NCBI GenBank assembly: GCA_019188255.1
Contig: JAETXT010000011.1
Span: 2,418,001 to 2,482,000 of the forward strand
DNA: 64,000 nt
Origin: Verticillium longisporum
Taxonomy: Eukaryota > Ascomycota > Sordariomycetes > Glomerellales > Plectosphaerellaceae
Direction of reading: 5' to 3'
Position 1 is the stretch's first letter. The number at the start of each line of letters is the position of its first letter. Below the pieces are notes generated by a model. That model was not told the DNA's origin. It ran no database searches and was given only the letters and a program-made list of their open reading frames with translations. Both the position numbers and the translations under genes were made by a program. This document shows, in pieces, positions 38,129-48,218 of this stretch.

Positions 38129-39901
38129 AGTGCCGGAGGCTAGTGGCACGGAGTGACTTTCACAGTACAAGCATTTCGCTCGTTCAGGGAACGGAGTCCA
38201 TGTGGTAGAGCAAAAAGTTACATAGAAGAAGTCTGGCCTCAAGAGCAGGGCTGGGCTGAGGCAGACTGGCCGACCGGCCGGCCGAAGTAAACGACACGAA
38301 ACTATGAACAAGCTTCAACAGCACTCGCTTCGTGGTCCCGAATGTGATGGGTGCTGACGAATAGTGATTGTGGAGGGACCATGCCTCTGGCGTGCATGCA
38401 TGCAGCACCGACTTTTTGAAATTCATCCTGTTTACCCAGGCAACGGGTTCGCGGCAAGGGACCCTTCCTGCCCCCTCCCCCCCCCCTCGCTCGTCACTCC
38501 TCGGGAAGCCACGCGGGGCCCCAAAAGTTGGGGAACAGAGTTGCACATGCACCTGTGCAAAGGCCATAGCTCAACTGGTCCCCCTCCCGAAAGAGTCACG
38601 CCGAACCGAAAAGAGACCCGTCACATTCACCTAATCATTCAGCAGCCACCGAAACCGTTGCGGGCGCCGACGCCGGCTGCGGCAACGTTTCCCGCCGTCG
38701 TCCAGCTCTCTGATGGGTGGCTTGTTCGTGGCTTGCATCAGGCGAAGGGGGGGGGTTGCTTGGAGCTGGAGAGCGGGAGAGTGAGTGAATGGCCGCTCGC
38801 TGTCCAGATTGAGCGATCATTTGACGCGCGTAAAGTCAAACAACAACGAGGTGTGGTGTGAAACGGGGAAAGCGCGTGGGGAGGAAACAAGTGTAGAGCT
38901 TGCATTCGACGTAGGCATCTGACAAAGTAACGGTACTTCGAAGACCTGGCGGCGGCATGGCAGAGGTGTCCCGTCCCCTGCAGAGCGGAGCCACGTTGCC
39001 GGGTGTCATTTCAACGCATCAGTCTTACATAGTTGTGTTACCCTCGTCCGCGTCCCGTGTACAGTAGGTATGGACGGAGATGCGTGAAGCCGAGCGAGGC
39101 GCAAATGGCGTCTTACTACTGCGTAATCCCACTTGCGACGCCCAAGGGGGAGGGGAAAGGGTAAAACACCACAGGCTAGACACTGTGGCTTGCGTTGAGT
39201 CACTGAGCGAGAGGGCCAAAAGTGAGATCAAAAGGCGCGAGGGGGGACCTAGGGTGCGTTGCCAGAGGGGAGGATTACCAATCTGCTCGTGTGAATAATC
39301 CAGCGAGGCGGCTGTTTTGGGGGTTGGTGTTTTAGCAGCCTCGATGACACCATGTCGAGACGACAGACTCAGCTGGCCTGAGCTGACCCGGTCGGACAAG
39401 CCCCCATCATGTTGACATGTCGTCCGAAGGGCGGACGCTTGGGCCAGGTGACAAGCCAGATCCAGCGCTGTCGCTCTCCCGCCTGGGCGCCTTGGGATCC
39501 ATGACCCCTTCCGAAGCACGCCCTGTGACGAGTCTTTCTTCTGCCCAGCCTGACTGACAGGCAGTGGTGCTGTCGGACAACAGCAGGCTCCCTGCCGATG
39601 TCGGCGCTCCGAAGGTCGGACGTCGGGGGGTTGTCGAATACGCACCTACCTAGGGAAAGGCGCATTTGACAATGTTCTCCATTTTCGCTTCCTCGATCTG
39701 CTTTGAGTGGAATATGGGGTTGGTCCTGGGGGAAGGAGGCGGGTACGCGGGATGGTAGGACGGAGTTTCAGCGGAGATGAGCATGTTTATTGCCATGGTG
39801 TTCTCTTGTGGCTTGAGCTACTGAAGCAAACGAGGTGGATGGGATGGTGATGCTTTCAGAGCACCGTCAAGCCGTCGAAGCCATCTCGCGACGCTGACTC
39901 A

Positions 39902-39958
39902 CCCTACCTACCTACGTACTCAGGTACCTTGATGGGCAAGTAGGTAAGTAGGTAGGCG
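39902..39958. repeat. imperfect inverted repeat of CTACC/GGTAG units
   Basis: The left arm is CCTACCTACCTAC and the right arm is GTAGGTAAGTAGGTAGG, separated by about 20 nt that include GGTACC. The arms can pair into an imperfect hairpin. It is the densest copy of the dispersed TAGGTA motif family seen in intergenic DNA of this window. Confidence 0.6.
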
Positions 39959-40955
39959 TGGTGCAGCAGGCATCTGGCGCCGGCAGTTCAGCAGGGTGGT
40001 GCAGCAGCTGGCACTTAATCCTGATCGGCGGCAGCTGGCACTACCTAGACCGAAGAGCCATTGGGCCATTCCTGCAAGTTGAGGTGCACATCAGCTTTGA
40101 AAGTAGGCGTCAATGGCACCAAGGCTTGGTCTCCCGTCGCTGAAAGTGGGCACCCCTCCAGTACCTGTCTCTGAACCTCCAAACATGGGGAACAGTCTGA
40201 CAAGAAAATCCAAAGTGCAGAAAAAAAATACTTCCCAGGGATGACGATCCAGAATTTTTCTCGAACATTCAAGCCCACATGCCCACACCAGCAAAGCTTG
40301 AGACCCCCGTCTGAACCAAACATGCAGCCGGTCTGGCCACCCAATGTCGTAAGGAGATCCACGGCGCGGCTCAAAATGGAGACACAGGCACCCTAAGAGG
40401 ACCCGCTTGCTTCCGCTGCGCGATGCTTCCACGATCGTTCTACTGTACACAGAAGCAGAAACCGGGAATACAGGCTTCTCACGACACCATTACTTTCATG
40501 CACGGCTCAAGATGGAGAGCCGCAAGCGCGCTTCCCCCCTGGCCATGCCCCGAGAAGACGTGCGCAGCGCCGAGCATGTCGGGCGAGGGCGCGTGGCGTG
40601 GCGTGTGGTGCGCATCGCGAAGTGTGACATCGTGGTTGTTTGACTGGGTAGCATCATTCTGGAAAAAAATGAGGTAAAGGAACCCGCCTGACATGGTAGG
40701 GTCCACGAAACATGGCGGCCCATGCCATCGTTTGAGGGCATGCTACAGTAAACGGGTGGAGGCTCCTCAGAATGCATCGTGCAGCATCGTGCATTGAGCG
40801 CAGCATCGTGATGAAGGGCTAGACTGTGTAACAACACAACAAGCGAGAAGAGAAGAAAATTCTCCTCAGACGTGACCTTGGTTCGGCCAGTGGCCAACCG
40901 GACAGGACCTTGCAGCAAAAGTACTGGCGCATCGTGGTGTCATGGGCACCGCAGG

Positions 40956-41312
40956 CGGATGGATCTCATTAGACATGACTTCCCCTTACGTAGAAACCTG
41001 GCGAGGCCGACGATGGTTGCCCCCCCTGCGACCCCCCGTGCGACGCCGTGTGGTGGTGCCGGCGGGTAGCTGGCCGGAGCGGAAAAAAGGGTGAAAATTT
41101 TCCCAGGGGCCCTGAACACCACTAGGCACAGCGCTTAAGGACCCCCTCGACAGTGTACGTTAGGCGCACGCGGGAAGCCGACGTGGCCCCGTCGACGGAC
41201 CGTGTACGTTAAGGCGACCCGAGCAGATGGATCCCCACCCAACCCGCCCAGGTCCGCGCGCATCACTTAACGGCAAGGCGCCGTGTGGCCGGATGGATAC
41301 CATTAGACACGA
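40956..41312 (+). repeat. pair of GGATGGATNNCATTAGACA direct repeats
   Basis: Two copies, at about 40,956-40,976 and 41,289-41,310, differ only at a few positions and lie 333 nt apart. They flank the first two copies of the GTGTACGTTAGGCGCA repeat. Origin unknown. Confidence 0.6.
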
Positions 41313-41333
41313 GAACCGTGTACGTTAGGCGCA
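41153..41333 (+). repeat. three copies of GTGTACGTTAGGCGCA
   Basis: Copies at 41,153-41,168, 41,202-41,217 (one inserted A and a diverged end) and 41,318-41,333. Spacing is irregular (49 and 116 nt), so this is not a CRISPR-like or simple tandem array. It could be a protein-binding site cluster or remnants of a decayed repeat. Confidence 0.65.
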
Positions 41334-42891
41334 GCCGGGCACGAGGTGGTCCTTCGGGGGCCATCGATGGCGGAAGGGAGGGGCAGTTTCACCGTCTCTC
41401 GCAAAGTAGAGATACTTGCTCTACCTTGGCTGGATTGCTCGTTGAAATTGGTGTCGGTGTCATCGAGAGCTTGCGACGGCGCGGAGATGCATCTTTTGCT
41501 GGGGGATGGTGGTGGTTCATTGCTGTTTTGGGCCATGTGTGCTTGGAGTTGTTGCTTGGGGCTGTCGATGACTTGGACCAACGCAAAAGCACTACAGGAA
41601 GAGGAAAGGTTTGAAAGAGGCCAGGTCGGCTTTCGGTGCCGTTGTCTGCTGCTCTCGGTGTGTGTGCTGTCGGGACGGTCTCCTGTTGGCTGTTTCGACC
41701 TGCAATCAGTCAGTCACTCACTGCCCAGCCTGGCAAACAGCACCAGTGGACGTGCATGGCCACCGGGGGGTTCTGCACTGAACAGAAGGGCCAGCTGATG
41801 TCACACACAATCCTGGCATCTGGCGACGGCTTCCGCCAAGTGGGCCTGTAGCACAAATTCCGTCATGACGTTGGATCCATCCATCCATCCCACCTGAGGA
41901 TCGGAAGACGTGCGCGCGAGCACCCGTCAGAAGTCAAGGGTTCTTCATCGAGCCGTCGTGAGCCGGTCAAACCCAAGTCAGGGGCCACCCTTTACAGTGA
42001 AGGGTAAGAGTCAGAAACTTGCCGCTGGTATGACCAGGTTTGTGGTCCTCAAGGTGGATGAGCAAATGCGACAAGTTGAATGTGGGTTTCTCACGCCTTG
42101 TGATGACAAGATGGCGCTAGCCTTGAGTGCTGGCTGCCATTGAACGTGGCGTGCGCCTTTCGACGGTAGCTCACCGACTGGGCCTACCTAATAATGGAAG
42201 CAACGTGAATGAAGGGGACGGGCTCCGTGCCGCCGTGGAAGAACATGGTTCGTTTGTTGGTCAATTAATCCACCGACAACGAGCTCTGGCAAGCTTCTGC
42301 TGCTCGCAGTGGAGGTCCAGACACAGGGGCAGCATCGATTTGTGAGACCCATCAGGGAGACGAGAGCCAAGCAGGATCAGGAGGCAGCTGCAGCGGGTAG
42401 TAGTTGGAAGGCGCTTTCAGCACAGTCACAACGCCCGCGCGCGCTGTTGGGAAGCATCTACCTACCTTCACCTGCCAGAGATTGAATTGGCGTGGACGAT
42501 CCAAGGTCCGGAGGTCGGCGTCTCCACTTGCAGGACAAGCGAAGACAAGGTGGAGACATGAGACCCCCCCTCCGGAACGAGTCACAGGCGCAGGGCGTGC
42601 TGGACATGCAACATGCGGCAGCTCCACCTCCATCTCCTCCCAGGGCCAAGCCCATCCCTCATCACCCACTCACGCGATCGCTCCTACCCATCCACATCCA
42701 CTTCGAGCCGGGTCTGTGCAAGTGCGAAGGGCAGGCCCAGAAGATGGCGGAGGTACTCCAGCCATGTACAGGTACCAGGTGTGCGTCCAGCCCCTGCCCG
42801 CCAGACGACACGCCCTGCCAGTACTCGGTCCTCAGTACTCGGTGCCGCTTGGCCATGGCCCACGGCAGCTCGTCCATGCCCCAAACAAGCC

Positions 42892-42923
42892 ATGACACCC
42901 ATGGGCCATGACACCCATGGGGC
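42892..42923 (+). repeat. 16-bp tandem duplication
   Basis: Two adjacent copies of CATGACACCCATGGGC/G, differing at the last base. A recent local duplication in non-coding DNA upstream of the arrestin-like gene. Confidence 0.8.
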
Positions 42924-43351
42924 ACCATCGAAAGGTAGGTAGTTAAAGAAGCTTCTCCTCCTCCCCGTCCATCGATCATGGGTTGGCAGCCATTATCCTC
43001 CTTCTCTCAGGCAAGCACGTCTTCACTTGCTTTCAAATCATCTCTTGCATTGTCATCAAGTCGATATTGTCATCAACTCCTCATGACGCCCTGCCCATCA
43101 CAACATCACCAACCACAACAGCTACCACTTCCATAAAGAACATCACTGGGAAGCCTACTAGATCGTCTAGACAGGCTCTCCCACACCATCACCAGCCTGC
43201 TCCAGTCCATCGACTGCTGCCCGTAGCCTACTCATCTCACTGACACCCCTTTACTGAACTGAAAGGGGTCTCATCGTGGTCCAAGGCATCTGAGAGAACC
43301 AAGCACTTCACTGGATCCGTCACTTAGACCATTGTCACCAACACCGCCAAC

Positions 43352-44831
43352 ATGTCCTCCGTCAGCGACATCAGCTCTGTCTTCGGCTCTTTCGCCCGCC
43401 CTCCCATCCCCAAGGGCCCCAGCATCGAGATCAAGCTGGACAACCACTACAACTCCAAGGTCTACTCTTCCGGCTCCCCGGTGGCTGGCGAGGTCACCAT
43501 CACCCCCTGGAAGGACACCCGTTTCGACTTTGTCTCCATCGTCCTCATCGGTCACTCGCGCACCCGCCTCGACGCTGCGCAGATCGCCCAGCACTCCTCG
43601 CACACCTTCCTCAAGCTCAACATGCCCATTCCCGCCTCGGCCTACCCCGTGCCCCGCGTCTTCGAGGCTGGCCACAAGTACAGCATTCCCTTCAACTTCG
43701 TCGTTCCTCACCATCTGACCTTGAGCGCCTGCAACCACCCGAAGCAGTCGGATGCCGTCTATGACCAACACATGCGTCTGCCCGCCTCGATGGGTGCCTG
43801 GGGCAAGGACGACATGTCGCCGCAGATGGCGCGCGTCGAGTACATGGTCAAGGCCCGCGTCGCCGAGATGCCTGAGCTTGGCGGCCGTCCGATCAAGGTG
43901 ATGGAGGATCACTACCACATCAACGTACTCCCCATTTCCCCGAGGACCCCCTCTGAACATCACGTCTGAGGACAAGGGCTATCGCCTCACCAAGGCCAAG
44001 ACGCTCCGAAAGAACATTTTCACGGCCAAGCAGGGCCGCATCATCGCCAATGCCATTCAGCCTCCAGCCATCCGCCTCGGCGCCGACGGCCGTACTGCCT
44101 CGGAGACATCTGTCACGGTTAACCTTACTTTCGAGCCCACGTCGCCCGAGATCTTGCCTCCCAACGCCAGCCACGTCTCGGCCAAGGTCCACGCGGCAAC
44201 ATGGTTCAGCGCTGCGCCCATCTCCAACTTGCCCAACATGGGCGACGCTCGCCACAGCTACGCGGCGCTGCCTCAGCTGAGCTACTCGACATCTGTGTCA
44301 CTCTTCTCGGATGATCTCGAGAAGACCCAGTGGCAGATTCGCGCCACGAACCCCTCGCGCCCCGACTCTGGCTACTCAAGCGAGGGCCAGCCCGACAGCA
44401 ACTCGGACTCGGACCAGCCGTCGAGCCGTCGCAGCAGCAAGTCGGCGGCTTCGGGCAAGGCACCCGTCTTCCATGAGACGGCACTCCACATTCCCGTGCG
44501 CATTCCCACGGGACGCAAGCTGTTCCTCCCCACCTTCCACAGCTGCCTCATCTCTCGCACCTACACCCTGCAGGTCGGCGTCACGGTTGGCGACGCCAAG
44601 CTCAATCTATCGGTGCCTCTTCAGGTCATTGTTGAGCCCACGGGCGACCAGATGATGCAGGCTACCGGCCTCCCCAGCTTTGACGCTGTCATGGCCCTGC
44701 AGGAGGCAGCGGACGCCGATGAGCTTCTCCGTGGCCGCGTCATGCGCCAGCCGGACCCTGAGTTCCAGGAGACGAGCGTGCTTCCTGGTTACGGCGACTT
44801 CCTGGTCAGCAGGGCTGTCCACGCCACGTGA
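43352..44831 (+). CDS. arrestin-domain protein (ART-like), about 493 aa; frame broken by apparent missing C's
   Basis: Likely adaptor of the arrestin-fold family used in membrane-protein ubiquitination and sorting; no PPxY motif was seen, so the partner is unclear. The N-terminal arrestin sandwich starts at residue 1 (PSIEIKLDNHYNSKVY, VAGEVTI) and the second sandwich ends with TYTLQVGVTVGD...VPLQVIVEP. A Ser/Asp-rich loop (SSEGQPDSNSDSDQPSSRR) lies in the second half. At 43,938-43,951 the frame is lost. Adding one C to the C4 run and one to the C5 run nine bases later gives a continuous protein that reads PPLNITSED, as expected in this linker. A 46-nt intron (43,925-43,970) would also restore frame, but it has a poor CTGAG acceptor. 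The gene may end at 44,831 or, via a GTGAGT intron 44,828-44,871, at 44,878. Confidence 0.75.
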
Positions 44832-44878
44832 GTGCAATGCACCGCGCATGATCTCTACGAGGGCCTAACAGGCCTTGA

Positions 44879-46843
44879 CACGAACTTCCTTAGCCTTCCT
44901 AGGCTTTCCTTCTTTTTTTTTTTTTTTTTTTTGCTACATGTCCATTTTGTTTCTCTCATTTGTTGTTCACGATATAGAGTTGGATACCTACTGCAGTCAA
45001 AGAGTACTAGCATGGCGTTTTGGGATGACGAACGAAATACCCGTCTGTTCTGGCATAAAATGGTTGATAGTTTGATACGAGCTGCAATTTTTGGTCCACA
45101 CATGCACGCATACACATACATAACATAATCTGACATAATAATTGGACAATATCTCGGGCTCGTCATGCTGGCGAGCGTCTCTGTACGAACGATGACTATC
45201 ACAAAGTCAAGATGGGGCGGCCCATCTGGGCGGGTCAGACGGATGACCAACGATGGCAGCTGTTGCTTCAGCCAGCCTCATGGTTTCGCCGTTCAGTTCT
45301 AGACCCTCTGGCTGTAACAGTAGCTACGGCATCTGAGATCATCATGACTCCCTGTGATTTGTGCACCTCGTATACAGGCCACGCTAGGCACCCCCAGCAG
45401 CAGACGTGAATGGCCATGTAGCAAATGTAAGGGTACATGCCTCACCCGTAGCCTTACTCGATTGAATCCGCAGGTCAAACGTAAGTGTGTGACGGAAGCG
45501 CGGAGAGGGGAGCTGACGCATGCAAACGTGGCTGTCTCCGTCTCGAGATGCTGGTGGAGGGAGACGCAGCCAATGATGAAAATAGCACGAAGCTTGTCAG
45601 TATAGGGGTATGAGGGGTTACGTATCGAGACGATGAGCCTCCCAGGGCGATCTTTCTCGATGGGCCCGACGTCGGCAGGGTACGTGCGCTCGATGGGGCG
45701 CCCGGCAATTGGCGGCGCTAATGAGTCTTGGCGGGCTGCGGGTACTGGCCTTATCATGGGCGTTACGTCTAAGTGGTCTTGGTGTCGTGCGACCTCTTTG
45801 AACTGGTTCGTTGAGGAGAGTGCCTGTTTTGCCGAACACAGAGTCACCCGGATGAGCACCACTATCGGGATCTGAATCTAGCGTCAGGGAAGGAACACAG
45901 ATTCAGAATGAAAGGGAAAGAAAAAAAAACTTCCATTCTGTTGAGTGTGCTATGGAAGGGGTGTTGAGGATGCTTACTGGGTTTTAATGCCGGTTGCGGG
46001 TTTTCGCCTGCTGGTCGCGGATGCTTGGTGCGGGCCGGCACCCAGCCAGCCAGCCAGCTCGGGATGGCGACATGGTGATTGGGAGGTATAGCGCTGCGCC
46101 GTTTGGGTTCGTCAGGTCCTTATTTTTTTTTCCACCTTTGCGAGACGTGTTCCAGATAAGACCCAGGCTTTCCGCTGATCTGCAGGGACGAGCGTCGTGA
46201 ACCTGTCTGTGCCTGGCGTTGACACATTGGGTTTGAAACATTGTCTCGAGGAAGCACGACGGGCAGGTGACGACGGGGCCGATCTTTGGTTCTAGACCTT
46301 CTCCGATATAGATGGAGAGTCCGCAGTCAGATCATGGGACAGCTTTTTAAGCCCTGCGTAGGATGATCACATCGGGCCTACTACTGCTTGCCTTGGTCGG
46401 TCTGATATCTCGTGGTTGGCGACAATAATATGACGAGCACATGAAATCACGCTGGGAACGTTTCGCACAATCTTATCAATTTGGCGAGACGTGACGTCTG
46501 TAAGTTCAGGTCTGGTACCTACCTAGCCATGACACGGATGACAGCCTGTCAAGGTACCTAGCAAAGTAGTAGAGCCCGTACGAGCACGTGCGCTACCGAT
46601 GAGAGTCGCCGCTTATTTGTCGTTACCTTGGTCTTTCGAAACAGACATCAACAACGTAACAAGCAGTGCACCTGTTTTCTTGACGTCCTCTAGCGACAGT
46701 AAGGAGTGATACTTGTGTAACCAGATGCCTCTTGACCCACTCACTGTGTGACGACCCACGATCTCCACCACAACGGGGCGAAATCTCGGCCGATGCGAAA
46801 ATGCCTCATATACTGCAGAGTCTGCCCCGTTTTCCAACAACAA
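44879..46843. other. intergenic, downstream of arrestin-like gene
   Basis: No gene supported; several frames overlap without motifs. It contains a run of 20 T at 44,913-44,932, a CAGC tetranucleotide run near 46,047-46,058 and TAGGTACCTA-type motifs at 46,514-46,526 and 46,552-46,560. Confidence 0.5.
44913..44932 (+). repeat. poly-T tract, 20 nt
   Basis: Uninterrupted T20 about 80-100 nt past the arrestin-like stop codon. It lies in the expected 3' region and is likely to be length-variable and prone to sequencing error. Confidence 0.95.
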
Positions 46844-46932
46844 CTCCCTGTGGTGTAGTTGGCTATCACGTTCGACTGTAATTGTCATAGATTTCCATCG
46901 AAAGGTCACCGGCTCGATTCCGGTCGGGGAGA
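46844..46932 (+). tRNA. tRNA-Tyr (anticodon GTA) with 15-nt intron
   Basis: The acceptor stem CTCCCTG (46,844-46,850) pairs with CGGGGAG (46,925-46,931), leaving A as discriminator. The D-arm has GTG/CAC pairing. The anticodon stem TTCGA pairs with TCGAA, with anticodon GTA at 46,878-46,880. The T-arm is ACCGG-CTCGATT-CCGGT. A 15-nt intron (46,882-46,896) sits one base 3' of the anticodon, where nuclear tRNA-Tyr introns occur. Internal promoter boxes are intact: A box TGGTGTAGTTGG (46,851-46,862) and B box GGCTCGATTCC (46,911-46,921). Confidence 0.93.
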
Positions 46933-46960
46933 TCACCACAAGAAGCTCAGCTCTCTTCTC

Positions 46961-46974
46961 TTTTTTGCTTTTTT
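46961..46974 (+). terminator. RNA polymerase III terminator of tRNA-Tyr
   Basis: Two T6 runs (46,961-46,966 and 46,969-46,974) separated by GC begin about 28 nt after the tRNA 3' end. This is the usual form of a Pol III stop, with the second run as a likely backup. Confidence 0.8.
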
Positions 46975-48218
46975 CCCCTGCATCCTGCACGGGACGTGAC
47001 TCCCTGGGTCAACCTGCAGAAAATATCTGATTTGCCGTGCCCGGTACAGAGTGTTGTCTGGCTACTCGGGATCATTGATATGGATGCCTCTGGTTCCATG
47101 ACAAGTGCCCTGACAATCTGATTTGTTCCATGCCTGGCACATCGCGTTCACAGGCGATTGGACAAAAAGATCCAGGTCGTGATAATATGCTTGACGTACT
47201 CGGTGACTATGCGTGCACAAAGCACTCGTCCTGCACCTGCCATTCTTCCTCAAATCACAAAGTCGCTCCAGGGAACCAACACCTGGGCGTCTTTTCACCC
47301 ATGGCTTGCCGTCCCGTGACCTGCATCGCCCTTTAGATCGCGTCTTACTGCCATATGATGCATGTGGGAAGCAGAGAGACTGCCAGAATGGCCCGCGGAC
47401 ATGGACTTTAGCCCAAAGCCTCTCAGGGCGCCACGCCTCGGTCTTCTCGTCCCAAATCTCAAAATGCCATGGTATGCATCATCAATAACGCATCACTGGA
47501 CGGTTCATGCCTCGCTATGTGACCCATTTTTGCGCATCTTTCAGACAATTCAACCCTGTAGATCCTCCTTGGCCGTCTGTCCGTCCGCATACAACAGATG
47601 ACAGCATGTGAAATGAACAGGGACCCTCAAATCAGACTCCTTCGCGGCTCTTTCTGGAAACATAGTAGCTACAACGTTGTCGCCAAATAGCCGGCCCAGA
47701 GGCACTCCTCCGAAGAGGCGAAGAACTGCCCAGCTTGGCATGGACAATGCCGATAGTGCGAAATGCTGATACCTCCAAGCATCACCTCCTAGTACTAACA
47801 AGTCGGTAATCGAGATTCATGATGAACGAAGGCGAATCACCTGTCTGCAATCAATGGCTGATTTCGTCATATATTATCAAACGAGGTCACATTTGTCCTG
47901 TGAATATATGTACGACCCCGAAACCCCAAACCAAGTCATCCATTCGTAAAGAGCGTAATAGAGGGTTTGTAGCCCCTCAATAGGTAGGTAGTGTGTCGTA
48001 AATAAAGATCTAACGTAGTACAAGGGGCTCAAATCGATGCGCCCAGATGTTTGAAAGCAATATACCAATATCGGTCATGTGGCTTTCCAATACACATGAT
48101 ACATACAAGAAGCCCGTCTATCCTAAAAAAACTTCGTCGTAATGCCTAGCAAAAATACTGGCGGGAAAGGTGAATGAGTGTACGGATGAGAAGTGGGTGC
48201 GTAGAGATCATTCCTCGC
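46975..48218. other. intergenic
   Basis: Between tRNA-Tyr and the 3' end of the GH17 gene. No gene seen; a TAGGTAGGTAG motif lies at 47,983-47,992. The distal end is the 3' region of the minus-strand GH17 gene. Confidence 0.5.

Larger units (their letters stand above)
38129..43351. other. 5.2-kb gene-poor stretch with short degenerate repeats
   Basis: No coding region can be supported. Frames up to about 206 codons (39,025-39,645, minus) overlap each other on several strands and lack motifs. The stretch holds C- and G-runs near 38,470-38,490 and 38,747, an inverted TAGGTA array (39,902-39,958), a cluster of GCATCGTG copies (40,630-40,940), paired 41-kb direct repeats (listed separately), and small tandem duplications at 42,819-42,845 and 42,892-42,923. 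It might contain non-coding transcripts or decayed sequence; nothing identifies a transposon. Confidence 0.5.

Noticed and set aside
38262..38287. GC-rich palindrome around CCGGCCGG as a terminator or recombination site
   Set aside because: Short, single-copy and expected by chance in GC-rich 3' DNA; no partner site seen.
39025..39645. 206-codon minus-strand frame in the gene desert
   Set aside because: No motif, overlapping frames in several phases, and composition that follows local GC bias.
41153..41333. CRISPR-like repeat array
   Set aside because: Only three imperfect 16-nt units with unequal spacers in a eukaryotic genome; not a CRISPR.
46613..46990. 125-codon minus-strand protein
   Set aside because: It is the antisense translation of tRNA-Tyr and its flanks.
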